Below, piece by piece: positions 47,446-58,289 of a stretch of DNA of 64,000 nucleotides. Each line of letters starts with the position of its first letter. Positions within the stretch are counted from its first letter, which is position 1. The notes beneath the pieces are model-generated. The model was not told the origin of the DNA and did not search any database. It saw nothing but the letters and a program-made list of their open reading frames with translations. Source of the DNA: Lithospermum erythrorhizon (taxonomy: Eukaryota; Streptophyta; Magnoliopsida; Boraginales; Boraginaceae); contig JADFUC010001758.1 of assembly GCA_019722365.1 (NCBI GenBank), positions 50,426-114,425 on the forward strand, read 5' to 3'. The position numbers were made by a program, and so were the translations under genes.

Positions 47446-50400
47446 CTCCACAGCTTTGCCACTTGGACTATTGCTTGTATCAGCAATTCGCCCGTGCGAT
47501 TTTTCAACCTTGATCGAGCTAAGGTAAAATTATTGTCACGACTCTACATGGCTATGTTTCTGGTTTCACAAATTAATACGATATCCGGCACAGTAGAATG
47601 GCCATCCACACTCGCCATTAATCCACTTAAGATTGCGAGAAAACTACCCGTATCGGTTGTACAAATCACTTATGATGTCTGCGACTTCCCATTCTTATTT
47701 GTAGCATGCAAGCTTGATTAATAGTTATAGTCTTCCTTTTCTGAAGACATTTGACAAGATTAAAGACACTACTCTTGTAAAACAACAAAAATCACCGCTC
47801 AGTCTAAGAATCTCCATTTAACCATGGGATTATGAGAATTCTTCTTGGATATGATATGTTATCTTCTAAGTTTCTCGCAGTCGTGTCAGTCTACGCTTTC
47901 GGCTTGCTTCCGACAAGTATACCCGATGTGATTGATTAGGCGTACTCCTTTACGATCCAGAAATATGATGATCAGAAACCCATCACACTAGTCATTTGTG
48001 TTCGGTCCAATAAGTGAACACTGGCAGAGACAAACAATCACGTGGATTACATGGAAACTGACAGGAGGATCTCTTGTTAGGATCGTGTCAGAAGACCTCT
48101 CTTAGAGGCTTGAATTTGTTGGTGGATCAGAATTTATTGCTTGAAGCGATGAGTATATACATATATGCAAAGGTATAAATATATACAAATATATAAATAA
48201 GGTAAATATATTCTATGAATTTAGAAGAAAAATTCATACATTGTCTTGACAATTGAAACAATTATAAAGCCGACTCGCTCTAAACCTAACTTTTTGCTCC
48301 ACATCGTTTCTCGATCGATCTTGTGCATGTGCTTATCATGTTTGATTTGATTTAGGGGGTTTGGTTAAAGTGCTGCTAAATTGTCGTTTGTGTGTAATAC
48401 GCACTTTTCACATTCTATTCGTCTCCTTTTTCGGCTATATCTCACGAATGAGATGGTATTTTAAAGTACATGAATCGGTGATGTGCTCTTGGTTCCTTAG
48501 CGAAAAATTGCAATAGTGTTTTTCGCATAGTAGTTGCTGAGATTTCTATGCTAGTACCCTCCCGAGTTCCTCACGATCTTCTTGATCGGTAAGCTTCCTT
48601 TGCGGCTTAGATGTTTACTTGATGAACTTAGCTTCTATTTTAAGTGACACGGTGCCTTTCACAGCTTCTTGCGCGAGACTCTTTCCACCGTTCAGGCGGA
48701 ATACATAACCGGGCTGAGATCTGCAGAATCATCTTTGGCGGTTTGGAAAGCGGGCATCGGTGTAGCCCGGCTATGACTTCATCTTCCCCTCGTACCTGAG
48801 ACATACATCCTTAGTTCTTATTAGTACTTAAGGATAGCCTTTACGTATCCGATTGTGTGTATTACTGGACATGATTGGTAGCGACTGCGTTACACTCAAA
48901 GCGTAAGTAATAGAGTGGTGTAGACTTAAGATGGCGTGCGTGATAGATCATGGCCGGGCGTATGAAACACTTGCTGCATGCGTGTTATCTCGGTTTTACG
49001 TAGTGGGACTATCGGAGCGGCGAGGAATAATCCACTGTGTCTCGTGGGAAGATTACCCCTTCTTGGAGTCTTCATTGTGGAATCTATCTCTTGAGAGAGA
49101 AACTTATCGATGTAAGTGTTACAGCTCAGATCGATGAGCTTCTTTGAGCGATTCTTATATATTTTGATTAGAAGAAGAATATATTGGGCTTCTCACAAAG
49201 TCTCCTTCATTGAGAAAATATTTGCCTGACCAGCTTTGGTAGAGTTAGAGCATAGGTATGTAGTTTTCCGATAATTGGTAATAATAGATCCACCACCTTT
49301 GAGACCACAAATGCAATATGTGAACTTTGTGGCCAACCTTGTTGTACACGAGTATCTTATTAGATTTCGTAAAATCCAAAAGTTTTGATTACATAATTTG
49401 AAGCGAAGATTTCGCTTCTCGATGCTTGCTTCAAATCCATAAATGGATCGTGTTGCTTTAGAAAAATTTTCCCGAACATATATAACTGTAAAGCCAGGAG
49501 TTATCAAATGTAAAATCTTCTTCTAGATTTCGCTCGAGATATACATTTACATCCATCACCCATATCTCATTAATCAAAATATATATATTAGTTAGAAGAA
49601 TCCAAATGAATTTAAACATACAACTAAGTGAAAAGAGTTTAAATGTAATTCGATTCCATGAATCTTCTTGGAAACCATTGGCTACTAACTTTAGCCTTAT
49701 AGGCGTGGACGTTTAAAATTAGATTTATCAGTGGTTTAAATATACCAAATTCGATGGGTCTTTGCGCCGCTTTGGTAGAATCGATCAGCGTCCCATCTTC
49801 GTTATGGTACATTAGTCGATTCAGGGCAGCCATTTATCGTCTCTGCATTTGTAACTACCATATGTAGAAGGCACCATCAGCTTCTTCAACTAAGAATCTT
49901 CAAAATATGCAAATACATCGGGTTGTGACAAGTTCTATCGAGATGGTCTCGGGGTTGTTGAGTCTCGGAAACAATCCCGTTTGGGATCAGTGGAACACCA
50001 CTCCCAGCATGTAGGAGGGATGCCTCTGAGGGATTTGGGGTGAGCCAGCCTCACTCAGTTCTTCAGTTCAGATCTTTCTGATCCACTTTTATCCATTGAA
50101 TTTACTTTTCGAGAACCTTGAGGTCAAACAACAAAGATTTTGTTCTCAGTTCTTGGTAAATAATGCCCCATAGTTTCCTTAGGATGTCAGTGATGGCATT
50201 TCTTGGGAGTTGGGGTCCTGCTTGTCTTTGTTTAACTGTGACATAGACTTGCTGATCCTCATATATATCTTTCTGCTATCTTAGGAGGTTTCGGAACCAT
50301 AACTCATATGGGTTAAGGGGCTGATTTTGTTGGAACTTTTGTTTCGAGGTATTGTGCATTACGGTTTGCAGTAAAAATATCCCCATAGATTGGTGGTAGT

Positions 50401-51400
50401 GTTGAAGTACTAAATCATCTGTCGAACCCCCGTCTAAAAGGGTCGATTTCTCCTTTCAAATCACGCCGTTGTGTTGTGGTGTTTCGGTAGGAGTGAGCTA
50501 CGATGTTATACCACCCACAGTCTCTTAGATGTGATTCAAAGTCATGGCTGGAAATATTTATAAAGCCTCATGGATTGGAGGGCACTTGATTTAGTTCTCG
50601 ACTTCCTTACGAGAAACTCTTTGAATGTAGGCTTGATGTTTATGCTTAAATGAGTCATCGGTGAAGGTTATAAAGTATGAGTAACCCGGATGTAATGTAA
50701 CCATATCTGTTGTGGTCATTGATCATACATGGTGATCTCAAATCTGTACCACTTTATTTAGTTCGTGAGGCTTGGTCATCTTGCCCGTCAAAAGCATGAC
50801 TTCGCGTGTAGCCGAATGATTCAAATTCATCGCTGAAATATATACTTTCTAAATGCGTTTGTCGTGATCTGACCATTACGCAACATAGGCGTATTTGGAT
50901 TGACTTCATTTGGTTTCCTCTTGTATTCACGTTATAGATTATACGTTTAAGTGTCTATGGCGTCTGAGACCATTATCAAGCGTAGCGGTACGAGAGAATT
51001 ATCTCGTTTCTAGAAATAAAACAACATTCTCCATTTATAGAAATCAGCCATTTCATAACTAGGGGTTGAAATGGAAATAATATTTATTTACGCCCAAAGT
51101 AGGTACAAGCGTGTGACGTTGAAACAAGATTTAAACTAGTAGGTAATGCTAATTTAGTAGGGCCAGTGTAAGCGGCATCAACTTTTGATCCATTACTTGA
51201 CCAAGTCGGCTTACCTTTCTCCCGGCCGTCTCTTTGTGCGGATGCTCCATTTGTAAACCCAGCTAAAAGGGGAGAAAGCCATAGCTATGGATTCTTTATT
51301 TGAAATTTCTCATGTCTGGCGACTCTTTCCAAAAGGGAATTCGGTCCTTCACATCACCGTGTGCTCTTTTAAGATTACCACCGGCAATGAGAAGTGGAGT
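47446..51400 (-). pseudogene. Middle element (L1) Copia pol: integrase, RT, RNase H
   Basis: Read leftwards on the minus strand, the domains follow Copia order. The linker and degenerate protease lie above about 50860. The integrase core at about 50860-50420 has GYSYFITFTDDS and LTPTETPQHNGV. RT at about 49850-48900 has an ALNRLMYHNEDGTLID stretch near 49780, IWVMDVNVYLERNLEEDF near 49550 and ATRSIYGFEAS near 49440. RNase H at about 48760-48380 has GYVFRLNGG near 48690 and a YHLIREI frame near 48435. The strongest open stretch is 49193-49507. The RT active-site YVDD is not intact. Function in the intact element would be copying and integration; this copy is dead. It lies between the two minus-strand LTRs at 38067/46895 and 53933. 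Confidence 0.8.
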
Positions 51401-52500
51401 CTTAGAGAGAAGGAACTTAAGTAGCCCGCTATCTAATGCCTCTGAGTAAAGTCACTTGCCCGAAGATAGAGGTGTCTAAGGTATCTAGGAATATGAGAAT
51501 TACTGAACGATTGTTTAACGCCCATGTATAAAGAATATGAAGTTTTATAGTTATAGCGGAAATACACAACGATCGGAATGAATGTAGTTCCATTCTTTTG
51601 CTACAGTACTTCTTACAGTTCCGTTTCCAGTGCCCCATAACCCCACAATGATGACATTTATCATTCTTCTTGGCATCCTTCTTGGATGCCTTCGAGGTTG
51701 CCGTGGTTGGCTTATAAGCCCTCCATGGTCGCTTTCTTTTCAGCTTATTCTTGTTCTGTACCGTGAGGAACATAGTTATGACTTTTCCTTCTTAGCTTTT
51801 GCTCGGCGTTGTACCGTAGCTCGATAACGGCTTGTAGGCTGATGCATGTTAAGTTCATCACAAAGTTATTGAGCAGTCAGGCAACCAGAGAAAGCTTAAG
51901 GATGGCGTCTCTTGCCCGGCTCAATTGAGGCAGGTGAGCAGGCGGTGGCTTTGTGTTAGCCACATAAATCCTTATGACATGGGGACTCGCGGGTTGTCCA
52001 TTGCTCGACACCCACCGTCAATGAGGGCACAAGCGATTGTCGTACCTCTCTCATTGTGCAAGCTGCGGAATAACTTTTAGGTTTGCGGAAGTAAAGTGCT
52101 TTGTGGCGGACACATTTTGAATTGAATCTAAAGTTATTCCATGTTTACCCGATATCGGGCATTGGACATCGATGGCATGTCGTCATGGTGTTGGTAAAGC
52201 CAAACTTCGCCGTCACGCTTCTTTGGGGTTAGAAGCTTCTAGGTTGCTTACATATTTGGTTGTTTTCACGCTTGAGAACTATTCACCAAAGTTCTAGCCA
52301 ATCTAGAGGTATGCCGTTAAGTTTGCATTTTTTCAATGCGTATCGAGTTTTCGAGTGTTGGATGTCATTTGACTGGATAGTGCATTAAGCAGACAATAAT
52401 TCATTTTTTATTTATATAAGAAAGTTCTAACACAAAGATAATAGAACATTAATACTAGTGGTTACAATCCCAATGAAAAACACAAAGTATGCGAAGACTC
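51401..52500 (-). pseudogene. Middle element (L1) Copia gag, decayed
   Basis: The minus-strand frame 51429-51773 contains a basic linker (KNKLKRKRPWRAYKP) and then a complete CCHC zinc knuckle KCHHCGVMGHWKRNC at about 51610-51660, the nucleic-acid-binding end of Copia gag. Upstream (to about 52450) frames are broken but include traces such as MTSNTRKL near 52360. Position between leader and pol on the minus strand fits gag. Confidence 0.65.
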
Positions 52501-52829
52501 CCACTGATCGAATCTCGAACATATGGGTAGGTGATCAAGCACTAATGATGATAAAGCATAGTCTTTGGCGTCACGAAAAGTTCAACCGCGGTAATAGTGA
52601 TCTGCTTGTCAGCAGTCCGCATCTAGACATGTGTACCCGCTTAGGTAACAAAACCATGATGACCATTCGAGAATGGATGAGAGTGAACCTTGAGTACAGA
52701 CTCGAGAATCGTTAAGTACTCGCCCGTGGCATCTCGAGAGAGGCAGAAACATAATAAATCTTATGCTTGTGTCCACTTTGCCCAGTGGCTCAATCGACTT
52801 TAGAGTTTGGTGTGACAATATTACTTAAC

Positions 52830-53932
52830 TTAATGGTAAGATTAGTTATACTTAGTCATACTTACGATTATGTTAAGACATATATTTTATCAAGCTAAAT
52901 TTATATAACATCAATCGTAAGATTAAATATAACATTTGAGATACATGGTATGACTTATGTGGAAAAATACGAAAACTTATTCTAGTTATTAACTACATTA
53001 ACTATTTTTTTCCATTAACGTGACTTTCACATGGTGGGTCTTCGTTAATTATTTGGAGTTAAATAATAATTCATGGGGTAATTTCATCTTTTAAGCAAAA
53101 CTATACATACATTTCTAAAATACAAGTCATATAATAAATCTCATGGCATCCATCAATATATCCAAACATATATTATACATGAATAAATTAATTATCTAAA
53201 TTATATTTATACATGTATAACATGGATGAGTTAATCGAACAGATGTTCATCAATCGAATTATATACTATTTTTTAATTATCAAATAATATAAACAATTAT
53301 TATTTAAATTTAATTTCAAATTTTATGCCAATGTATATGAATTTAGTATCAAATAATATTATATATATCTAAATTAATAATTTTTTCTTTTGAAAATTAT
53401 GTCTATTTTTCGATTATATTAGTTTTAACATATTAAAAACTGAAATTTTTAATTTAATCGAAATATTTAATTGTAATAAACTAGAATTGAATAAATTAAT
53501 TTCGAGGTGAAATTAATTTCAAATAAATGTCGATGTCGAACATCTTAACGAGCGAAACATTTAACCCGAGCGATAAGCGGGTGGCGAAAACGTACCCGAA
53601 TATGGTTCGAGACCACGAGGGATTCGAAAATCTGAGCCGGAAACCATCTCGGACTCGGATGGGTGGACTTTTTTTATTTCAAATTCACGCTCACGAGGTG
53701 ATGGTGATTTCGACTTTTATATTTTTCGACTCAATTAAATAATTTTCAGATACAACAATTTATCAGAAAATTATTTTTATATTAATATTATTATTTCAGC
53801 GGTAACTATTAATCATATTTAATTGACATTAAATGCATAAGCAAGTTTAAAAGATTAACATAAAGCAAATATAGCATATTAGATATAATTCTTTATTACA
53901 TAAATACAAGCTAGTAATTCCGGCATGATCAT
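52830..53932 (-). other. Middle element (L1) 5' leader with primer-site trace
   Basis: This AT-rich non-coding DNA lies between the gag remnant and the 5' LTR, with a GC-rich island at about 53525-53720, the same layout as the leaders at 1-1690 and 39541-41480. Directly inside the LTR end, on the minus strand, tgatcatgccgg (about 53919-53930) fits the primer site tggtatcagagccgg with small deletions. Confidence 0.45.
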
Positions 53933-55054
53933 TGTTGGTGTTTCTAGCGTATAAATGATATTCTAAAATATTTTATTTGGATATGAATCATGATCGCTAC
54001 CGGTTGTATAAACAATAATTAAAGATACAGAAAAATATGTGTACCGTTCTTACGGAATAAAATAGCGAGTAATGCAGGAATATTGTGATGAAGACCACGT
54101 CAAAAGCGAGAATGCGCAGATTGTATTACTGACAGCGAGCAGAGTCCCTGGGAGGCACACTAGAACCACTTTTAAAATATTGAACTATGATCGGAGTTGG
54201 GCGAGAAAAAAATTCGATGGAATTCTTCCCATACTAAGTCGGCCAAAATAGAAAGAAGGAGGGAAAGAGCTTTTTTCTGAAAGTGGTATCAAAGTGAGCA
54301 ATTTTCTTCATGAAAAAGTGGCCTATTTATAGGGTTCAAAATCCCTACTTTTTAGGCTTTTGTGAAGTGTTTAGCAAAAACTCTACCACCTCCTTTTTGA
54401 TGAATATAGTCGACTAAAAGCAATCCCATAGGGTTCTAGAATTTTCTCACTTCTTATCCCTAAAATAAAGGCACGTTTAGTGGTTAAGAAGAATATTCTA
54501 GAATTATGCTTTTAGGACAATTTCAGAATTCTCATCTCCTACAACTCCTTTTGGTCGACTAAAATGAAGTGGGAAGGTTCTAGAATTTTCTCACTTCTTA
54601 TTCCTAAAATAAAGGCACATAAAAAGCTAAGTAGAATATTCAAATAATGATTCTACAAAAAGAAAATTCCGGAAGCTTCTTTCTTCCCAATTTCGGTCGA
54701 ACATGGGCATAATTCCACAATTGGAATTTTGCCCCAATGTTCTTACATAGTTCCATTTTAAACCCCGAAAGTTATAATTAAATTATGACTCGCTTTCGTT
54801 GTAAGTGTGTGACCTCTTAGGCTCGATTGACAAAAGCCATGTACTAAATAATGTTAACCGAGCATTATATATTAGTACATTGATTATGAGCGGACCCTAG
54901 TAAGCCATCATAACCCCCAATGTCATCTCGAGTATCCTGATACGAACATTACTACATAATCGAACGTATATACGAACTTAAACTTAAATGAGTTAATCGG
55001 TTGTACAATCAAATTGTTCAACGGGCACTATTTCAAATATCTCATATTTCTAAA
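53933..55054 (-). repeat. 5' LTR of middle element (L1)
   Basis: It is about 1.12 kb long, bounded by tgttggtgtttctagcg on the left and atctcatatttctaaaa on the right. The right terminus should be ccaaca/taaca, so it is mutated. It matches 38067-38618 plus 46895-47445 throughout. A tatttatagggttcaaa stretch near 54325 may be the mirror of the promoter region. The span 54481-54498 preserves the unoccupied target of the innermost insertion. Sequence to its right resumes the split SIRE-like pol. Confidence 0.85.
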
Positions 55055-56400
55055 AGTAAGGCAAGGTTAGAAGGACAAGGTTACTCATAGGTTGAAGGTG
55101 TCGATTTTGAAGAAACATTTGTTGTGGTGGTCAGATTGGAAGCTATAAGGCTTCTTCTTAGTTTGGTATTCTTGATGAAATTCAAATTATTTCAGATGGA
55201 TGTGAAAAGTGCGTTTCTTAATGGTGCAGTCGAACAGAAAGTGTACGTAGAGCAGCCAAATGAGTTTCTTGATAACAATTGTCCAAAACATGTGTAGAGA
55301 TTACACAATGTCTTATATGGACTCAAGCAAGGTCCCAGGACTTGGGATGAAACACTCACAAAGTTTTTGCTGGCTAATAGCTATACACGTGGAGGAATAG
55401 ACAAAACTCTTTTCATCAAAGGTGATAACTCTCAACTCATGGTGTTAGGTGGAATGTTGATGACATAGTGTTTGGTGGAATGTCGGACCAACTGGTACAA
55501 TAGTTTGTCCAACAGATGAAGGCTGAGTTTGAGATGAGCATGGTTGGTGAACTCAACTACTTTCTGGGATTTCAAGTCAAGCAAATGAAAAATAGCATAC
55601 TTATCTCTCAATCTAAATATGTTAATAATTTAGTGAAGAAGTTTGGACTTGAGAATACCAAGTTTAAAAGGACTCCAGCAGCTACACATGTCAAAGTTAG
55701 TAAAGATGTTGATGGTTGTTCGGTTGACATCAGTAACTGTAGGAGTATGATAGGGAGTCTTCTCTATCTTACAACAAGCAGGCTAGATATTGCATACTCT
55801 ATGAAGGTATTTGTCAGGTTTCAGGCAGATCCAAAGGAGAATCACTTGAACCAAGTTAAGAGAATTATCAAGTATGTGAATAGAACTATGGATTATGGAC
55901 TTCTCTATACATTAGACACAAATAGAACTCATGTGGGATTTTGTGATGCTGATTGGGCTGGGAATGCAGAAGATCGAAAGATCATATCTGGTCGATGTTT
56001 GTTTTTGGGGAATAATCTTGTGTCTTGGTTTAGCAAGAAGAAAAAGTTAGTCTCTTTGTCTGCAACTGAAGCTGAATAAACAGTTGCGGGTAGCAGTTAT
56101 ATAGAACTCTTGTAGATGAAGCAGATGCTTGAGGAATCCAATGTCAAGCAATGTGTTATGACACTCTATTGTGAAAACATGAGTGCCATCAACATATCCA
56201 AGAATCTAGTGTAGCACAGCAGAACCAAGTACATAGATAAAGATATCACTTCATTAGAGAACTTGTTGAAGATAAAGTGATTACTTTGGAGCATATGAGC
56301 ACAGACAAGCAATTTGTTAATATTTTTACTAAAGCCTTGGATTGTGTGTCATTGACAAATAGCAACCAGAGACAGGTTCTTCATTGAATTATGGAGAATT
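55055..56400 (+). pseudogene. SIRE-like Copia RT and RNase H (3' half of split element)
   Basis: It begins at KARLEGQGYS and continues VEGVDFEETF, DVKSAFLNGAVEQKVYVEQP near 55200-55255, LYGLKQGPRTWDE near 55312, and NVDDIVFGGM near 55452, where the YVDD tyrosine is replaced. A 187-codon uninterrupted stretch (55516-56079) holds the end of RT and most of RNase H, with SMIGSLLYLTTSRLDIAYS, CDADWAGNAEDRK and SWFSKKKKLVSLSATEAE. It stops at a TAA in place of the tyrosine of AEY. LYCENMSAINISKNLV and a FTKALD-like end (about 56330) complete pol. About 20-25 codons usual between WELV and KARL are missing at the junction with 38066. Confidence 0.88.
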
Positions 56401-56679
56401 ATTTATGGAGGAAATTTTAGAAAATTAAATTATATTCTTCATTGATGGCAACTACTATTTATTATGAAAATAATTTATCTTAACAGTCCATTTTCCTTAA
56501 TTTTCTCAACTTGCCTTATAACCAACCCTTCCACTTATACAAAAATCATTGTAATCCCATTAACCATCATAATTAATTTCTTAAACATGCTCTCAAATTA
56601 CTCTCCGTCTTAAAAACACTCCAAGCTTTAACCCTCTCTCTCACCGGAACCATACACGGTTAACCTCTTGATGTAGTTT

Positions 56680-58270
56680 GAACACGTAAAAGCGGGGTTA
56701 ATACACCGGGGAGAGGCAACAAAAGGCAAGGAAGGTTCTTGAGACTGAGCCCATCTTGGAGGATGAACCTCGAGTGGTGGAGGTTAAAAGTCAGAGAATG
56801 TGAAGGCACAAGTCAAAGACAAGCAATACAAAGGGGAAGCGGCGAAGGCACCTGCTAGTGCGAGGAAAATGAGGGTTGAAGAACGTGGCAACTTGACTCC
56901 CATGAGTATCCACCACGACCTTTACCTGAATGTTGAACTGCCCAACCTCCCAATTTTTTATTTGTCTTGGATCGATACGAGTGGTGTTCAAGATGCTAAA
57001 AATCCTAGACCAGAGGTTGAGGGTCGCGATGTTGATGTTGGTGGGGATGAGCCTTCTTGGAATCCGGGGACTCTATTGGAGAAGCGTTTCTCGATTGAAG
57101 AGAAGAGTTGGTACTAACCGCATGTAGGAAAGAATTCGAGGTTGCGGTCTGTTAGAACTAACCGCTCGGTTGTCTTGACTACATGGGTAAGACCATTGAA
57201 CCTTACAATCTTTCTAAGTGCGAGAATGATAATCGTTGATAACCCTAAAGAGGAGATATGAGTATGCCGATCTTGATGATACTAGTAATCTTATTTAAAG
57301 ACCAAATCTTGAAGATTTTATGGGCGGTGTACAAAGTGTTGGGGACACTGCGAAGGATTTGTTTGAAAGATGCTCAGAATGGGGAGATGCTATTGGTGTC
57401 TGTCCTTGAAACTGCATGGGTGATGAGTTATGGAAATGGATATACTTTAAGTGTTACTGATGGGGTGACTGTTGGAGATGTTGAGGAAGAGTTGGTACCA
57501 AGTGTTGATAACACTTGTGATGATATACGATGCAGTAAAAGGGCAAGGAACCAACTATTGTTGAAGGTGTTAAAACACTTTGATTGATGAGGTTATTGAT
57601 ATAGGTGCTTAAGGACTTTAGTCGGGGAAAGAAAAGTAAAAAAAGAAAATTACATATTTAGTCTTTGAAAAGAGTTGTGTTGGTGAAACTTTCTACGCTG
57701 AGAGAAAATTGAGCAAACAAGAGAAAGTTGATGTAGGACGGTAGAAAGAAGAGAAATGAAAGATGTTGAGAAGGCTCTGAGAAGAAGGCAGGTTGATAAA
57801 GATATACGGGAGAGAAGTGAGAAGAACAAAATTGTAGGAGTAGATGCCTACAGCTGCGCACCAGCGCCTTTAGGTTAAGAGCCGGTTGTGATCGGATTAC
57901 GATCCTTAGGGGATCATCGAGGAGCTGATAGCGAAGAAGGAGAGAAGGCCAAGGAAGGCTGAAAATGTGAGGTAAGATTGGGAATACAAAAGTTTCAAAA
58001 ATATTAGTGATATTGGAGAATGTAAGCAGCTAAACATTGATGAGAGGAAGCCTTGAAGTGGAAGTTTGTGGCCGACCAAAGTTATTCTGCGGAGAGAATG
58101 TTGTCGAGAGTGACCAAGAAGAATGCAGGCATTATATGCATACTGGAAGATGCAGGAGTCATGCCAACTGTTGAATCAGTTGGTCCATAGTATTTGAAAT
58201 TGGTGAAGGAGGTCATTAACGTATGGCGGATGATGATGATCACGAGAAAGTACAAAACCCTCAGGCTGCA
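56680..58270 (+). pseudogene. Post-pol reading region of SIRE-like element (env-like/plant-transposon domain)
   Basis: Behind pol lie broken frames: a basic/acidic stretch at 56800-57117 (AAKAPASARKMRVEE; IHHDLYLNVELPNLPIFYLS), 57258-57587, and a lysine/arginine-rich stretch to 57960. Around 58060-58230 the trace reads KWKFVADQSYSAERMLSRV, then IICILEDAGVMPTVESVGP and LKLVKEV. That resembles a domain common in plant transposon-derived proteins of the type ...LI..AGL..TV...G..Y..LVKEF. SIRE elements characteristically carry an extra frame after pol, historically called envelope-like, so the position agrees. No signal or membrane segment is evident. The downstream LTR is not found; a LINE follows. 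Confidence 0.5.
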
Positions 58271-58289
58271 TTGTTGAATTAACACCTAG

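Noticed and set aside
47374..47721. 115-codon + open frame
   Set aside because: It starts inside the middle element's LTR on the opposite strand to that element's pol and includes a homopolymer run.
53525..53720. Functional GC-rich gene start (71-codon + frame)
   Set aside because: It lies in the non-coding leader of the minus-strand element, and similar GC islands occur at the same place in other leaders.
38062..55060. Target-site duplication for the middle element
   Set aside because: The five bases left of 38067 (aatca) do not match those right of 55054 (gtaag), and the right LTR terminus is mutated.
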